From Burkholderiales bacterium (GTDB taxonomy: Bacteria; Pseudomonadota; Gammaproteobacteria; Burkholderiales; WYBJ01), in NCBI GenBank assembly GCA_022841915.1, contig JALHQN010000003.1, positions 357,553 to 421,552 of the forward strand: 64,000 nt of DNA, in the 5' to 3' direction. Of the stretch, positions 8,331 through 18,147 are shown in pieces; within the stretch, counting starts at the first letter, position 1; every line of letters begins with the position of its first letter. The notes beneath the pieces are model-generated. The model was not told the DNA's origin and searched no databases. It was given only the letters and a program-made list of their open reading frames with translations. A program made the translations under genes and the position numbers.

Positions 8331-9188
8331 TCAGCGTTTGCGGTCGGTGGCAAGATCCCGCATGGCGTCGGTATACCACCGCAACCGTTCCAGAACCTTC
8401 AGACGCTGCTCGGGCCGCAGCTCCGAATGCACGCCGACCCACATCGTCGCCCGGGCTTGCGTGTAGCGTTCGAGCGCAACCTGGTGTTCGACGGGCCGCC
8501 CCGCGTCCCAATCGACTAGCCACTGCCGCAGGCGGGCGTCGAAGCGCTCGCCAGCGCGGCGTTCATCGAGCAAGGCGAGGAATGTCTGCTGGCGCCGCAG
8601 GCGGTCTTGGTGCCGTATGTCTGCGTCGAGCGGTAGCTGCCCACTGAGCGCGGACACGCGATTGCGCTGCTCACGATCGAGCGGACCGGTCCAGTGCTCG
8701 ATCTGCTCGATGTCGCGCTTTGCGCGCAGGCGACGCTGCTCCTCGGGCGGTGCGGCCAGGCCGCGCTCCTGCGCGAACTTTCGATTGTCGCGCTCGAACC
8801 GTTGTCTCGCGTGCGCGATCTGGCGTTCGGAAAGGGACGCGAGCAGTGCTGCGATGTCCTCGTGGGCCTGCGCGAGCAGCGTGTGCGACTGCACGCAGAT
8901 CTGGTCTCGGATCCAAGCCGCATCTTTGGGAAGCGGGCCTCGGTTCAAGCGTTGCTCGGCTGTCTGCAGGAGGGCCGCGTAGTCGCGCAGCTGATGCCTC
9001 CTGTGCCAGGCGTGGAACGACGCGAAGCGCGAGTGGAAGAAGCGCTTCTGCGCAGCGTCGAGATCGAAGTAATCGTCCAGGCGCCAGCCGATCACGTGAT
9101 CGGCCTGATCGTAGAGCGTACGGATCGCGCTACAGCCGCCCAGGCAGGCAGTGAGCAGCAGTGCCATGCCGAAGACATGCCATCGCAT
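8331..9188 (-). CDS. DUF6279-type lipoprotein
   Basis: 285 residues from ATG 9188, where a lipoprotein signal begins (MRWHVFGMALLLTACLGGC, lipobox LGGC). The mature protein starts SAIRTLYDQADHVIGWRLDDYFDL and is otherwise highly helical and rich in Arg, Gln and His, which fits the DUF6279 lipoprotein family seen in many beta- and gammaproteobacteria. No enzymatic motif is visible. It is likely anchored to the outer membrane facing the periplasm, role unknown. The in-frame extension to 9269 lacks a signal peptide and was not used. Confidence 0.7.
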   Translation of the reverse strand: MRWHVFGMALLLTACLGGCSAIRTLYDQADHVIGWRLDDYFDLDAAQKRFFHSRFASFHAWHRRHQLRDYAALLQTAEQRLNRGPLPKDAAWIRDQICVQSHTLLAQAHEDIAALLASLSERQIAHARQRFERDNRKFAQERGLAAPPEEQRRLRAKRDIEQIEHWTGPLDREQRNRVSALSGQLPLDADIRHQDRLRRQQTFLALLDERRAGERFDARLRQWLVDWDAGRPVEHQVALERYTQARATMWVGVHSELRPEQRLKVLERLRWYTDAMRDLATDRKR

Positions 9189-9385
9189 CGAAGCCGCTTC
9201 CACTGGCTCGATGACGGACCGTCCTTGCTTGCGGAGGGATTGCATCGCCTTCAACTCGCGATCGGGCACGCCAGCGCTCGTTCATCGCGTTTCGAGCGAG
9301 GCCATCGGTGGGATTGGGAGGGGATCCACCGGTCTTTGGGCGGTGGATCGTTCAGTCACCGCCATGCAACCCACGTGCCTGTCGA

Positions 9386-10243
9386 CTAGAAGTGCTCGTC
9401 CGGCCCCAGGAAGCGCCACTGCCCGCGCGGGAGATGGCCGAGCATCACGCGGCCGATGCGCACGCGCTTGAGGCCCAATACTCTCAGGCCCACCATTTCG
9501 CACATGCGCCGGATCTGCCGATTACGCCCTTCGGTGAGCACGAAGCGCAGTTGATCCTCGTTGATCCAGCCGACTTCGGCTCGCCGCAGCGGCACCCCGT
9601 CGAGCATCATCCCGTGCTGGAGTTGCGCGAGCTGCGCGGCGTCGAGCTTGCCTTCGACGCGCACGAGATATTCCTTCTCCAGGCGCGAATCGGCGCCGAT
9701 GAGCTGGCGCGCGATGCGCCCGTCCTGGGTCAGGACGAGCAGGCCGGTGGAATCGATGTCCAGCCGCCCGGCGGGCGCGAGTCCGCGCAGTTGCGGCGGA
9801 CGAAAGGCGATGCCGGAGGGGTCGTCCTGCCAGTGTGTCGTCGGGCCGATCAGCGTCGAGGCGGGCTTGTAGTCCGCCTCGGCTTGGCCGGATACGTAAC
9901 CGACCGGCTTGTGCAGGAGGATCGTGACGCGCTGTTGCTGCTCGCTCTTCGCTGCCCGGTCGATGGTGATCTTCTGCTCGGGCGTCGTGCGCGTGCCCAG
10001 CTGCGTGATGCGTTCGCCATCGACTCTGACCCAGCCCTTCTCGATCCATTCGTCGGCCTCGCGTCGTGAGCAGAGGCCCATGGCCGCCATGCGCTTGGAC
10101 AGGCGCACCAGGCCAGGTTCGGGCTCGGGGATCGGGGGCGTCGCCGGCGTATGCTCGGGCGGGCGTCGGATGGTCTTCGCCGGTGGCGCGGCGGCCCCCC
10201 AGGGCGAGGGATGGAGGATGCGGCGAGGACGTTTCGGTTGCAT
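9386..10243 (-). CDS. rRNA pseudouridine synthase (RluB/RluE/RluF family)
   Basis: 285 residues with an N-terminal proline-rich tail (about 1-45), an S4 RNA-binding domain ([22 protein letters not shown] and the following strand) and the pseudouridine synthase domain. The family signature [18 protein letters not shown] holds the catalytic aspartate (GRLD). [11 protein letters not shown] and [13 protein letters not shown] are the usual C-terminal motifs. It converts a specific uridine in 23S (or 16S) rRNA to pseudouridine in the cytoplasm. The overall arrangement is closest to RluF-type enzymes, but the target position cannot be assigned. No clear ribosome-binding site precedes ATG 10243, and a shorter start within the N-terminal tail is possible. 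Confidence 0.88.
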   Translation of the reverse strand: MQPKRPRRILHPSPWGAAAPPAKTIRRPPEHTPATPPIPEPEPGLVRLSKRMAAMGLCSRREADEWIEKGWVRVDGERITQLGTRTTPEQKITIDRAAKSEQQQRVTILLHKPVGYVSGQAEADYKPASTLIGPTTHWQDDPSGIAFRPPQLRGLAPAGRLDIDSTGLLVLTQDGRIARQLIGADSRLEKEYLVRVEGKLDAAQLAQLQHGMMLDGVPLRRAEVGWINEDQLRFVLTEGRNRQIRRMCEMVGLRVLGLKRVRIGRVMLGHLPRGQWRFLGPDEHF

Positions 10244-10363
10244 GGGCGGGGGCGGGGAGGGTGGTAAGGCGATTATCGCGGCCCGGGCCTCCCCCGTGAA
10301 GCAGGCAATTCGGCTAGCGTCGGATGCCGGCCGCCCGCGCCTGCATCCGCAGTGAGACGGCGT

Positions 10364-11353
10364 CTACTCGGGCTTGAGCCCCGCCGCCTTGACTACGCTG
10401 CCCCAGCGGCCGTATTCGGTCCGCAGCAACGTGGCGAACTCTTCGGCCGAGTTCAGAAAGGGGTCGATGCCTGCGCCCACCAGACGCTCATGGATCTCTG
10501 GCGAACGGATCACCCTGTGGGTTTCGTGCTGGATGCGCTCGACGATCGCACGCGGCAGCTTGGGCGGACCCATGATGCCGAACCAGTTCTGCGCCACCAT
10601 CCCGGGCACGCCGGCTTCGATGAACGTCGGGGTGTCCGGAAAGGGTGGCACTCGCTTTTCGCCTGCGACGGCGAGCAGGCGCAATCGCCCGGATCGGACG
10701 TGCCCGGTCACGGTGGCTGTGCCGGGAAAGGCGATCGGAATCTGGTTGCCGATGACGTCGGTGACCGCCGGCGCAATGCTCTTGTAGGGCACGTGGACGA
10801 TGGCGACCTTCGCCGCGATGTTGAACAGCTCGCCGGTCAGGTGCGTGATGGTGCCTGCGCCGCCGGATCCGAAATTGAGCTTTCCCGGCTGTGCCCGCGC
10901 CAGGCTGACGAGTTCACCCACCGTCTTGGCCGGCACGTTCGGATTGACGACCATGACCATGGTGGAAATCGCCGTCGTCGTGATCGGGGTGAAATCCCGC
11001 AAGGCGTCGTACGGCAGCTTGCGCAGCAGATGCGGATTGATGACGTGCGGGGCGTCGGTCGTCAGCAGGGTATAGCCGTCCGGCACGGCCTTGGCGCCGA
11101 GATCGCGCCCCAGCGTGCCCCCGCCACCCGGACGATTGTCGATGACGATGGTCTGCTTGAGCGCTTCGGCAACACGCGGGATGACGATGCGGGCGATGTT
11201 GTCCGATGCCCCGCCGGGCGAGTAGGGGATGATGAGCCGAATCGGCCGGTTCGGATAGTTGGGAGCGTCGCTTCGGGGCGGGCTCTGAGCTTGTGCGACC
11301 GAACTGATCAAACCGACAGCGGATATCACGAGTGTCGCGGTGCGAACGGACAT
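10364..11353 (-). CDS. Bug/TctC-family periplasmic solute-binding protein
   Basis: 329 residues. ATG 11353 is preceded by a strong GGGGGAGG ribosome-binding site. The signal peptide (VRTATLVISAVGLISSVAQAQ) is followed by the family hallmark YPNRPIRLIIPYSPGGASD. Later hallmarks are VIDNRPGGGGTLG, SPDGYTL-like VPDGYTLL and VPYKSIAP. Bug proteins are the extracytoplasmic receptors of tripartite tricarboxylate transporters, and many in Burkholderiales are orphans that bind carboxylates, amides or aromatic acids. No tctA/tctB partner is nearby. The ligand is unknown. Confidence 0.9.
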   Translation of the reverse strand: MSVRTATLVISAVGLISSVAQAQSPPRSDAPNYPNRPIRLIIPYSPGGASDNIARIVIPRVAEALKQTIVIDNRPGGGGTLGRDLGAKAVPDGYTLLTTDAPHVINPHLLRKLPYDALRDFTPITTTAISTMVMVVNPNVPAKTVGELVSLARAQPGKLNFGSGGAGTITHLTGELFNIAAKVAIVHVPYKSIAPAVTDVIGNQIPIAFPGTATVTGHVRSGRLRLLAVAGEKRVPPFPDTPTFIEAGVPGMVAQNWFGIMGPPKLPRAIVERIQHETHRVIRSPEIHERLVGAGIDPFLNSAEEFATLLRTEYGRWGSVVKAAGLKPE

Positions 11354-11539
11354 GGTCACCTCCCCCTGGTCGAATCTGGCGGCCGCTGATCGAGACCTTC
11401 GTGCTATGGGTCGCAGCTGGCATCTGCGGCACTAGTGTAGTGGGCGGATGCCGCCATGACCAGATCCTGATCGGTGGGCGGTACTCGGACGCCAGTCACT
11501 GTGCGGGCACGCAGGCCGCCGTGCCGTGTTCGCGGACCG

Positions 11540-12367
11540 TCAGGTTGCCGAGCGCGGGTTGAAGATTGCCGTATGCATGATTTCGGCGAACGTTCGGCCT
11601 GCGCTCCGAACCGCGACATAGAGGCGCACCATCTGATGCCCTTTGCGCTCCCATTTCTCCTCGGGGATGGCGCTTACCTCGTAGGCCTGGCCCAGGCGCA
11701 AGAGGTCATGGAAGGTGATCCGGCTGCCGGTGTGTATCCACGCGGGCAAGGTAAAGCGGTTGCGCAGGACGAAGTTCGCCTGGCGCAGGACGAAGCCGGG
11801 ATGGATGGGCGCCGACGTGCCGGAGCGATAAAGCGCCAGATCGTCGCGGTTGTCTTCGCACCAGATGCGATTGTCTTCCACCGTCGGCGCCCATTGCAGC
11901 GCCGGGAAAGGCTGGCCGATTTCCATCAGATCCCAGGTGACGATGGGGCGCTCGCCCGTGGGCTGGGCCGGCGGAATGTCGCTCCGAGGATCCGCCACAC
12001 CGGGCGCCTGCGGCAGGGCGGCGGTCATGCGGGCGAGTTCGATGCCCGCTTCGTTGGCGCACGTCAGCTCGTAGCCCGTGCCGCTTGCCGCGGCTTGGGT
12101 GCGTATGGTCAGCAGATCGTTTTCGTAGGCAGGCTTGAGGAGTGCGATGTCCGCGACGCCGCGCGCCAGCCAAGCCTCGCCGAAGCGCTCCACCAGCGGG
12201 CGGGTCATGTGAGCGAAAATGGTTACGCCCGGGACGAGCGCGCCCTTGAAGCCGAACTGCCTGGCGACGTCGTCGCTGTGCATCCGGTTCTCCGAATGTT
12301 CGGAGGCATTGTGGGTGCGCACCTGATAAGGCGGGAGGGCATAGAGAGGGGTGTTCTGCGTGGTCAT
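11540..12367 (-). CDS. Hotdog-fold, MaoC-like protein
   Basis: 275 residues. The segment MHSDDVARQFGFKGALVPGVTIFAHM (about 29-54) resembles the conserved helix and strand of MaoC/hydratase-2 proteins, which hydrate enoyl-CoA or bind acyl-CoA. His30 is present, but the residue five before it, an aspartate in classical (R)-enoyl-CoA hydratases, is Ser25. The activity may therefore differ. A second, divergent half is consistent with a double-hotdog layout. It is about 180 bp upstream of the Bug gene on the same strand, so the pair may serve one catabolic task. Confidence 0.6.
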   Translation of the reverse strand: MTTQNTPLYALPPYQVRTHNASEHSENRMHSDDVARQFGFKGALVPGVTIFAHMTRPLVERFGEAWLARGVADIALLKPAYENDLLTIRTQAAASGTGYELTCANEAGIELARMTAALPQAPGVADPRSDIPPAQPTGERPIVTWDLMEIGQPFPALQWAPTVEDNRIWCEDNRDDLALYRSGTSAPIHPGFVLRQANFVLRNRFTLPAWIHTGSRITFHDLLRLGQAYEVSAIPEEKWERKGHQMVRLYVAVRSAGRTFAEIMHTAIFNPRSAT

Positions 12368-12599
12368 GGCGGGCCTGCCTCGGACTGGGAGGGTCGGGCT
12401 TCGATGATACTGCCGAATGTTCGGTGCAAACGCTGCGTCTGCATGCCGTGCTGATCATGGAAGCGCCCGGGCGCAGTCCGCATCGCAGTTCTCGCCCGAG
12501 CGCAGATATCATCGAAGATCCCGGTGCATCGAGCACCACCAAGGTATCGTCGACACTCGCCGAGCCATCGAGGCGGTCCGACGCGACAAGAGGAATTGC

Positions 12600-13547
12600 A
12601 TGGAAGCCGAGCCGATCGCAAGCGCGTTGCCCCAGTACCGGCCCGAGCACCTGGCGCTGCTCGACGTCGAAGCGTTGATCGAGCGTCTCCTGGCCGACGA
12701 GGATCGCGCCCCGCGGGAACTCATCGACGAATGCGCACGCCGGGGCGAGGCCATGGTCGAGCGGCTCGCCGTCCTGGTGCAGGACGAGCAGGACGAGCGC
12801 TACTGGGACGAAAGCGGCACCGCGGGTGAATGGTGGTTGCGGCTCCATGCGGTCATGATTCTCGGGCTGATTCCCGGGGATCGGGCCGCCGCGCTGCTTG
12901 TGTCCTTCATGCGGCGCATGCACGAGGCGCACGACACCGATCTGCAGGACTGGTTGAGCGGCCATTGGCCGGTGCTGTTCTGGAACAAGCCCGAGGGCTC
13001 GGTGCCATTGTTGCGCGCGTTGGCGCAAGATCGCAGCATCGATTGGTACACGCGTACGCAGGCGGTCGAATGCCTGATGGCGGCCGCGCAACGGCAGGGT
13101 GCGGCAGCGCTCGACACCGAATTGGACTGGGTGGCGCGCCTTGCGGCCGATGAAGCCGAGGACTGGACGCTGCGGCTCGCCTCAGCCTGCAGTCTGCTCG
13201 ATTTCCCGCGCGAGCGTCATCGGTCGTTCATCGAAAAGCTCGCCCAGCGGCAGAGCCAGGCAGAGAAGTACTACGACGACGGGGACATCGAGCGAGCGTA
13301 TGCCATCGGCAAGGACATGCCTCAATGGGACAGCCTGGGCGATCCGTGGAAGTTCTACCAGCCGCAAGCCATCGCCGAGCGTCAGGCGCGCTGGGCGCAG
13401 GAGGATGCCGAGTCGGAAGACGATGACCTGCCTGACGACATGGCGCTGCCTTTCGTGCGCGTCGCCGCCAAGGTGGGTCGTAACGATCCTTGTCCGTGCG
13501 GCAGCGGGAAGAAGTACAAGAAGTGCTGTCTGCTCGACGAGGACTGA
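12600..13547 (+). CDS. SEC-C zinc-motif protein with alpha-helical repeat body
   Basis: 315 residues from ATG 12600, which has an AAGAGGAA ribosome-binding site. The body is acidic and helical (repeated [15 protein letters not shown] and [15 protein letters not shown] helices), suggesting a HEAT-like scaffold. The C-terminus ends with a textbook SEC-C motif, [18 protein letters not shown], which coordinates zinc. In SecA this motif contacts SecB and the ribosome. In stand-alone proteins it is thought to mediate protein binding. No enzyme motif is seen. A perfect hairpin starts two bases after the stop codon. Confidence 0.75.
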   Translation: MEAEPIASALPQYRPEHLALLDVEALIERLLADEDRAPRELIDECARRGEAMVERLAVLVQDEQDERYWDESGTAGEWWLRLHAVMILGLIPGDRAAALLVSFMRRMHEAHDTDLQDWLSGHWPVLFWNKPEGSVPLLRALAQDRSIDWYTRTQAVECLMAAAQRQGAAALDTELDWVARLAADEAEDWTLRLASACSLLDFPRERHRSFIEKLAQRQSQAEKYYDDGDIERAYAIGKDMPQWDSLGDPWKFYQPQAIAERQARWAQEDAESEDDDLPDDMALPFVRVAAKVGRNDPCPCGSGKKYKKCCLLDED

Positions 13548-13548
13548 T

Positions 13549-13569
13549 GCCGTTCGGCGTGCGAACGGC
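13549..13569 (+). terminator. Hairpin directly after the SEC-C gene
   Basis: A perfect 8-bp inverted repeat, GCCGTTCG then 5-base loop then CGAACGGC, begins two bases after the stop at 13547 and lies between convergent genes. There is no following T-run, so it may act as a weak or bidirectional terminator or as a 3'-end stabiliser. The structure is seen directly and its function is inferred. Confidence 0.45.
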
Positions 13570-13647
13570 GTGCGATGTGCTTGCGATGGCTGATCGATGC
13601 GGCGTGTTGCGGTTCACGGGGTCGTTCAGGATCGCACGGCGCAGGCG

Positions 13648-14403
13648 TCACATCGAAGCCGACATGCCGCCGTCGACGACCAACACATGCCCGTTGACGT
13701 ACGAGGCCTCGTCCGAGGCGAGGAAGACGGCGGCCGGGCCGAGTTCCTCGGGGCGGCCCCAGCGTCGGGTTGGCGTGCGCGCGCAGATCCATTCGTCGAA
13801 CGACTTGTTCTGGGCGAGCGCAGCGTTGATCTCCGTCTTGAAATAGCCCGGGGCGATGGCGTTCACGGTGATGCCGTGAGGGCCCAGTTCGGTCGCGAGT
13901 TGGTGCGCCAGTGCATGCACTGCCGCCTTGCTGGCGGTATAGGCGGACAGCGTCGGGCGCCCGAGCATCCCGGCGATCGACCCGGTGAAGACGATGCGTC
14001 CGGTACCGCGCGCGATCATGCTGTTCGCCGCCGCTTTGGCGAGGGCCCACACGCCGACGAGATTCGTTTCGAGCACGTTCCGGAAATCCTCCACGGGCAT
14101 CTCGGTGAGCGTGCCCCGCCGCGCGATGCCCGCGTTGGCGATCAGGATGTCGAAGCGGCCGTGGCTGTTCGCGATGTCGGCAATCGCTCGCGCGCTGGCG
14201 TCGTGGTCGTTGACGTCGAAAGCCGCAAAATCGGCCTTAAGGCCGGCGGCGCGCAGTTCATCGCAGCGCGGCTGCAGGGTCGCGGCGTCGCGTCCATTCA
14301 GAAAAACATGCGCGCCGGCCTTTGCGAGCGATCGGGCGATGGCCCAGCCCAAGCCGCGTGATGAGCCGGAAACCAGTGCGACCTTGTGCGCGAGGGAGAA
14401 CAT
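13648..14403 (-). CDS. Short-chain dehydrogenase/reductase (SDR)
   Basis: 251 residues, a classical SDR. The nucleotide motif VSGSSRGLGWA (residues 11-21), NAGIA, catalytic serine in TGSIAGM and the YTASKAAV dyad (Tyr-x3-Lys) are all present. PGYFKTE and the C-terminal VVDGGMSASM complete the family pattern. It oxidises or reduces a hydroxyl/keto group with NAD(P)H. The general look is gluconate 5-dehydrogenase/3-oxoacyl reductase-like, but the substrate is unknown. It lies 25 bp downstream of a Bug receptor gene and is probably co-transcribed with it, which suggests it handles the imported ligand or a product of it. Confidence 0.88.
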   Translation of the reverse strand: MFSLAHKVALVSGSSRGLGWAIARSLAKAGAHVFLNGRDAATLQPRCDELRAAGLKADFAAFDVNDHDASARAIADIANSHGRFDILIANAGIARRGTLTEMPVEDFRNVLETNLVGVWALAKAAANSMIARGTGRIVFTGSIAGMLGRPTLSAYTASKAAVHALAHQLATELGPHGITVNAIAPGYFKTEINAALAQNKSFDEWICARTPTRRWGRPEELGPAAVFLASDEASYVNGHVLVVDGGMSASM

Positions 14404-14428
14404 GGGGCAGTCAGTGTCCCGAGAGCGT

Positions 14429-15391
14429 TCAGTTGACCGTTGCGCCGGAGGCTTTTACCACCTTCGCCCAGCGATCGATCTCGGAGCGCACGAGCTTGGT
14501 GAAGTCCTGCGGGGAATTGGTGTCGACCTCGGCCCCTGCAGCGGCGAGCTTGGTCTTCATGTCGTCGTTGTTCATCAAGGCGCGGATCTCGGAATTCAGC
14601 CGGGTCACCAACTCGTCGGGCAGCCGCGGCGGCGCGAAGATGCCGTACCAGGAATTGACGTCGAAGCCGGGGATCGCGGATTCGGCGATCGTGGGCAGAT
14701 CCGGCAGCAGGGTCGAGCGCTTGGCGCTGGTTACGGCGATGGGGCGCAGGCGCCCGCTCTTCACGTGCGGCATGGCGCCCGGAAAGCCGATCGACGAGAC
14801 ATGCAGGTGACCACCGATCAGATCGATGATGCCCGGGCCGGAGCCCTTGTAGCCGATGTGCACCATCTTGACGCCCGTCATGACGCTGATGAGTTCCATG
14901 ACAAGGTGATTGGGCGAGCCGGGGCTGGCGCCGTAATTGAGCGCCCCCGGCTGCGAGCGGCCGAGAGCGATCAGGTCTTTCATGGTTTTGGCTGGCAGCG
15001 AGGGATGGACGGCAATCATGCTGGGGAAGGTGGCCAGATTGGTGATGGCCGTGAGGTCGGTGGCTAGGTTGTAGTTGACCTTCTTGTACAGGCTCATGTT
15101 GATCGCATGAGGTATGCCGGCGACCATGATCGTGTAGCCATCCGCCGGGGCCTTCGTCGTGAACTCCGCACCGATGTTGCCGCCCCCGCCCGTGCGGTTC
15201 TCGGCAACGACGGGTTGGCCGAGCCGATCGCTCAGACTCTGACCGACCAGGCGGCCGAGCAGATCGGTGGCGCCGCCCGGCGAGAAGGGAATGATGAGTC
15301 GGACGGCCTTGGAAGGATACGACTGCGCGTGCGCAGGCATGGCAACGAGACACACTATGGACAGCAGGGAAGCTATGGGCGTGAACCGCAT
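14429..15391 (-). CDS. Bug/TctC-family periplasmic solute-binding protein
   Basis: 320 residues. The start is ATG 15391 (MRFTPIASLLSIVCLV, cleavage after PAHAQ), which is preceded by an excellent GGAGGAGG ribosome-binding site. The same frame stays open for another kilobase upstream, but that part is antisense to a hydrolase gene. Hallmarks are YPSKAVRLIIPFSPGGATD, GGNIGAEFTTKAPADGYT, IGYKGSGPG and LLPDLPTIAES. It is predicted to deliver an unknown, probably carboxylated, ligand in the periplasm. It is the likely first gene of a Bug-SDR operon, and no TctAB membrane genes are near. Confidence 0.92.
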   Translation of the reverse strand: MRFTPIASLLSIVCLVAMPAHAQSYPSKAVRLIIPFSPGGATDLLGRLVGQSLSDRLGQPVVAENRTGGGGNIGAEFTTKAPADGYTIMVAGIPHAINMSLYKKVNYNLATDLTAITNLATFPSMIAVHPSLPAKTMKDLIALGRSQPGALNYGASPGSPNHLVMELISVMTGVKMVHIGYKGSGPGIIDLIGGHLHVSSIGFPGAMPHVKSGRLRPIAVTSAKRSTLLPDLPTIAESAIPGFDVNSWYGIFAPPRLPDELVTRLNSEIRALMNNDDMKTKLAAAGAEVDTNSPQDFTKLVRSEIDRWAKVVKASGATVN

Positions 15392-15586
15392 GATGTTCCT
15401 CCTCCTCCGTGCGCGTCGCTCTGGGCGACGCGGGTGCGTTGTCCCTCGCATCGGGTGCACCCAGTATAGCGACAAATCCGACGGATGCGCGTCAGGGGCT
15501 CCGGGCTCCTGCCGTACGTCCTGTCGGCGGCGAGGGCGTGCTAGCATCTTCGGCACATTCGTATTCACACCGGGAGACGAGGTCTC

Positions 15587-16456
15587 ATGAAACCCAGCCG
15601 ATCCGAATTCATCGCTGTGCGCGGTCTCCGATACCACTGCCGTACCTGGGGCGAGCCCGGGGCGCCGCTGATGTTCATGCTGCACGGTTTTCAGGATGTT
15701 TCGGCATCGTGGCAGTTCACCGTCGACGCGCTGCAGAAGGACTGGTTCGTGGTGGCGCCCGACTGGCGCGGTTACGGGCTGACCGCGTGGAGCAGCGAGC
15801 AGAGCTACTGGTTCCCGGACTACTTCGCGGATCTCGACTGCCTGCTCGATCACTATACGCCGGAGTTTCCGGTGCGCGTCGTGGCGCACAGCATGGGCGG
15901 CAACATCTGCAGCATGTACGCCGGCATCGCTTCCGACCGCGTGAGCAAGTTCGTCAACATCGAGGGCATCGGCATGGGCGGACGTCGTCAGGATCCCGCG
16001 CCGCGCCGCTTCGCCAAGTGGATCGCCGAGCTGCGCGAAGGGGGATCGCAGCGCCCCTACGAGAGCTTCGACGATTTCGCCGATCGCATGCGGGCGGAAA
16101 ACCCTCGCCTCACGGAGGAGCGGGCGCGCTTCCTCGCCGAGCACTGGGGCAAGCAGGAAGACGACGGCACGGTGGTGCGGCGTGCGGACCCGAAACACAC
16201 CCTCGTCAATCCGCTGCCCATTCCCGCCGAGGATATGCTGGCGTGCTGGCGGCAGATCAGCGCGCCGGTGCTGTGGGTGGAGGGGGCGAAGTCCAGTCTC
16301 GCTGGCCGGATCGCGCGCGATCCCGAAGGCTACGAGGCGCGCCAGTCCGCGATCGAGGATCTGCAGGTGATCCGGGTGGACGATGCCGGCCACAACATCC
16401 ACCACGACCAGCCCGAACAGTTGGCCGAAATCATCGAGGCGTTCATGGCGGGATGA
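15587..16456 (+). CDS. Alpha/beta hydrolase
   Basis: 289 residues with a complete alpha/beta-hydrolase set: oxyanion-hole strand MLHGFQDVSASW at 31-42, APDWRGYG at 57-64, nucleophile elbow AHSMGG with Ser102, and a late VDDAGHNIHHDQPEQL carrying the catalytic histidine. A GGGAGACGAGG stretch provides the ribosome-binding site for ATG 15587. It is cytoplasmic by lack of a signal peptide. Relatives hydrolyse esters, lactones or C-C bonds, and the substrate cannot be inferred. It is divergent from the Bug-SDR pair. Confidence 0.85.
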   Translation: MKPSRSEFIAVRGLRYHCRTWGEPGAPLMFMLHGFQDVSASWQFTVDALQKDWFVVAPDWRGYGLTAWSSEQSYWFPDYFADLDCLLDHYTPEFPVRVVAHSMGGNICSMYAGIASDRVSKFVNIEGIGMGGRRQDPAPRRFAKWIAELREGGSQRPYESFDDFADRMRAENPRLTEERARFLAEHWGKQEDDGTVVRRADPKHTLVNPLPIPAEDMLACWRQISAPVLWVEGAKSSLAGRIARDPEGYEARQSAIEDLQVIRVDDAGHNIHHDQPEQLAEIIEAFMAG

Positions 16457-16606
16457 GGCGGCATCGTCGGAAGGGCGGCGAGCCGAAGAGTGTGGCTAAC
16501 CGCGGCCCGCTCCGTCATCAGTGCCCTTCCTGGATGGGCGCGACAGCGACACAGGCGCTGGGACGATCAGGCAGCGCGCTTGCAGGGCCTGCGCCTCTGC
16601 TTCGTG

Positions 16607-18016
16607 TTACGCGCTCGCCAGCGGCGACACGATCTTCCCCGGGTTCATCAGGTTGTGCGGGTCGAGGGCCTGCTTGATGGTGCGCATGAGCGAGAGCGCT
16701 TCGCCGTGCTCGGTCTCGAGGAACTGCAGCTTGCCGTAGCCGACGCCGTGTTCGCCGCTGCAGGTGCCGCCTGCCTCCAGCGCACGATGCACGACGCGCT
16801 CGTTCAGCGCGGCTGCCTGTCGTACCTCGTCCTGGTTCTCGGGATCGACCAGGATGACGAGATGGAAGTTGCCGTCGCCGACATGGCCCACGATGGGGGC
16901 GATCAGGCCGGAGGCCTCGATGTCGCGCTTGGTCGCGACGACGCATTCGGCGAGCCGCGAGATGGGCACGCAGACATCGGTGACATAGCCGCGCGCGCCC
17001 GGACGCAGCGAGAGGCCGCCGTAGTAGGCGTTGTGGCGCGCTTCCCAAAGCTTGCTGCGCTCTTCCGGCAAGGTCGCCCAGCGAAAGCCGGCGGCGCCGT
17101 TGTCGCGGGCCAGTTGTCCCACCAGTTGCGCCTGCTCGGCGACGCCCGCTTCCGTGCCGTGAAACTCGAAGAACAGGGTGGGGGCGAGCGCGTAGTCGGT
17201 CTTGGAGTAGTTGTTGACGCCGCGCACCTGGACTTCGTCGAGCAGTTCGATGCGCGCCACCGGAACGCCCGACTGGATGGTCGAGATCACGGTGTCGACA
17301 GCGTCTTGCAGGCTGGGGAAGTTACAGACCGCCGCGCTCACCGCCTGCGGCACACCGTGCAAGCGGACGGCGACTTCGGTGATCACGCCCAGCGTGCCCT
17401 CGGAGCCGACGAACAGGCGTGTGAGATCGTAGCCGGTCGAAGACTTGCGAGCGCGCGTGCCGGTGCGGATGATGCGACCGTCGGCCAGCACCGCCGTGAG
17501 CCCAAGCACGTTGTCGCACATGGTGCCGTAGCGTACGGCTGTGGTTCCGGAGGCGCGGGTCGCGGTCATGCCGCCTAGCGTGGCATCCGCGCCGGGGTCG
17601 ACCGGGAAGAACAAACCCGTGTCCTTGATGTAGGCGTTGAGCTGCTTGCGCGTGACGCCGGCCTGGACGCGCGCGTCCATGTCCTCGGCGTTGATCTCCA
17701 GCACATTGTTCATGCGACCGAGGTCGATGCACACCCCCCCCTGGAGCGCAGCTACATGGCCTTCGAGGGAGGTGCCGACGCCGAAGGGAATCATGGGTGT
17801 CTTGTGCTCGGCGCACACGCGCGCGATCACGGCCACGTCGTCGGTGGATTCGGGATACACCACGGCATCGGGTGGGGCCGGCAGATGCCAGGACTCGTCT
17901 TGTCCATGGCGCTCGCGCACGGCGGGGCTCGTGGTGTATCGGTCGCCGAAGCGTGCAGCCAGTGCGGCGAGCGCCTCGGGAGCGCTGCGGGAGGGTTGCT
18001 TGTGTTCGCTCGTCAT
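16607..18016 (-). CDS. FAD-linked oxidase, D-lactate dehydrogenase (cytochrome)/glycolate oxidase GlcD type
   Basis: 469 residues from ATG 18016 (MTSEHKQPSRSAPEAL). The FAD_binding_4 (PCMH) domain shows PFGVGTSLEGHV and DPGADATLGGMTATRASGT, and the C-terminal oxidase domain has GHVGDGNFH and CSGEHGVGYGKL. These are typical of D-2-hydroxyacid dehydrogenases that oxidise D-lactate or similar acids and feed electrons to the respiratory chain. It is divergent from narX and shares a 179-bp intergenic region holding an FNR box, so co-regulation with nitrate respiration is conceivable. An in-frame start further upstream is possible but lacks support. Confidence 0.88.
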   Translation of the reverse strand: MTSEHKQPSRSAPEALAALAARFGDRYTTSPAVRERHGQDESWHLPAPPDAVVYPESTDDVAVIARVCAEHKTPMIPFGVGTSLEGHVAALQGGVCIDLGRMNNVLEINAEDMDARVQAGVTRKQLNAYIKDTGLFFPVDPGADATLGGMTATRASGTTAVRYGTMCDNVLGLTAVLADGRIIRTGTRARKSSTGYDLTRLFVGSEGTLGVITEVAVRLHGVPQAVSAAVCNFPSLQDAVDTVISTIQSGVPVARIELLDEVQVRGVNNYSKTDYALAPTLFFEFHGTEAGVAEQAQLVGQLARDNGAAGFRWATLPEERSKLWEARHNAYYGGLSLRPGARGYVTDVCVPISRLAECVVATKRDIEASGLIAPIVGHVGDGNFHLVILVDPENQDEVRQAAALNERVVHRALEAGGTCSGEHGVGYGKLQFLETEHGEALSLMRTIKQALDPHNLMNPGKIVSPLASA

Positions 18017-18147
18017 GACACTTTTCCGATCACGCATCCGTATGTTTTGGCGACACGGGTTGGGTCGCCGGGAGTCGCCGCGAGATTCGCGGCGCGCCGA
18101 TCGCAAGGGTACTGCATTCTCGGTCGGGTCGCAGGCCGGGTGCGGGT

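Noticed and set aside
15392..16405. A long in-frame extension of the Bug gene 14429-15391 to a 658-residue protein.
   Set aside because: The extension is antisense to a complete alpha/beta hydrolase gene, and the start at 15391 has a perfect ribosome-binding site and signal peptide.
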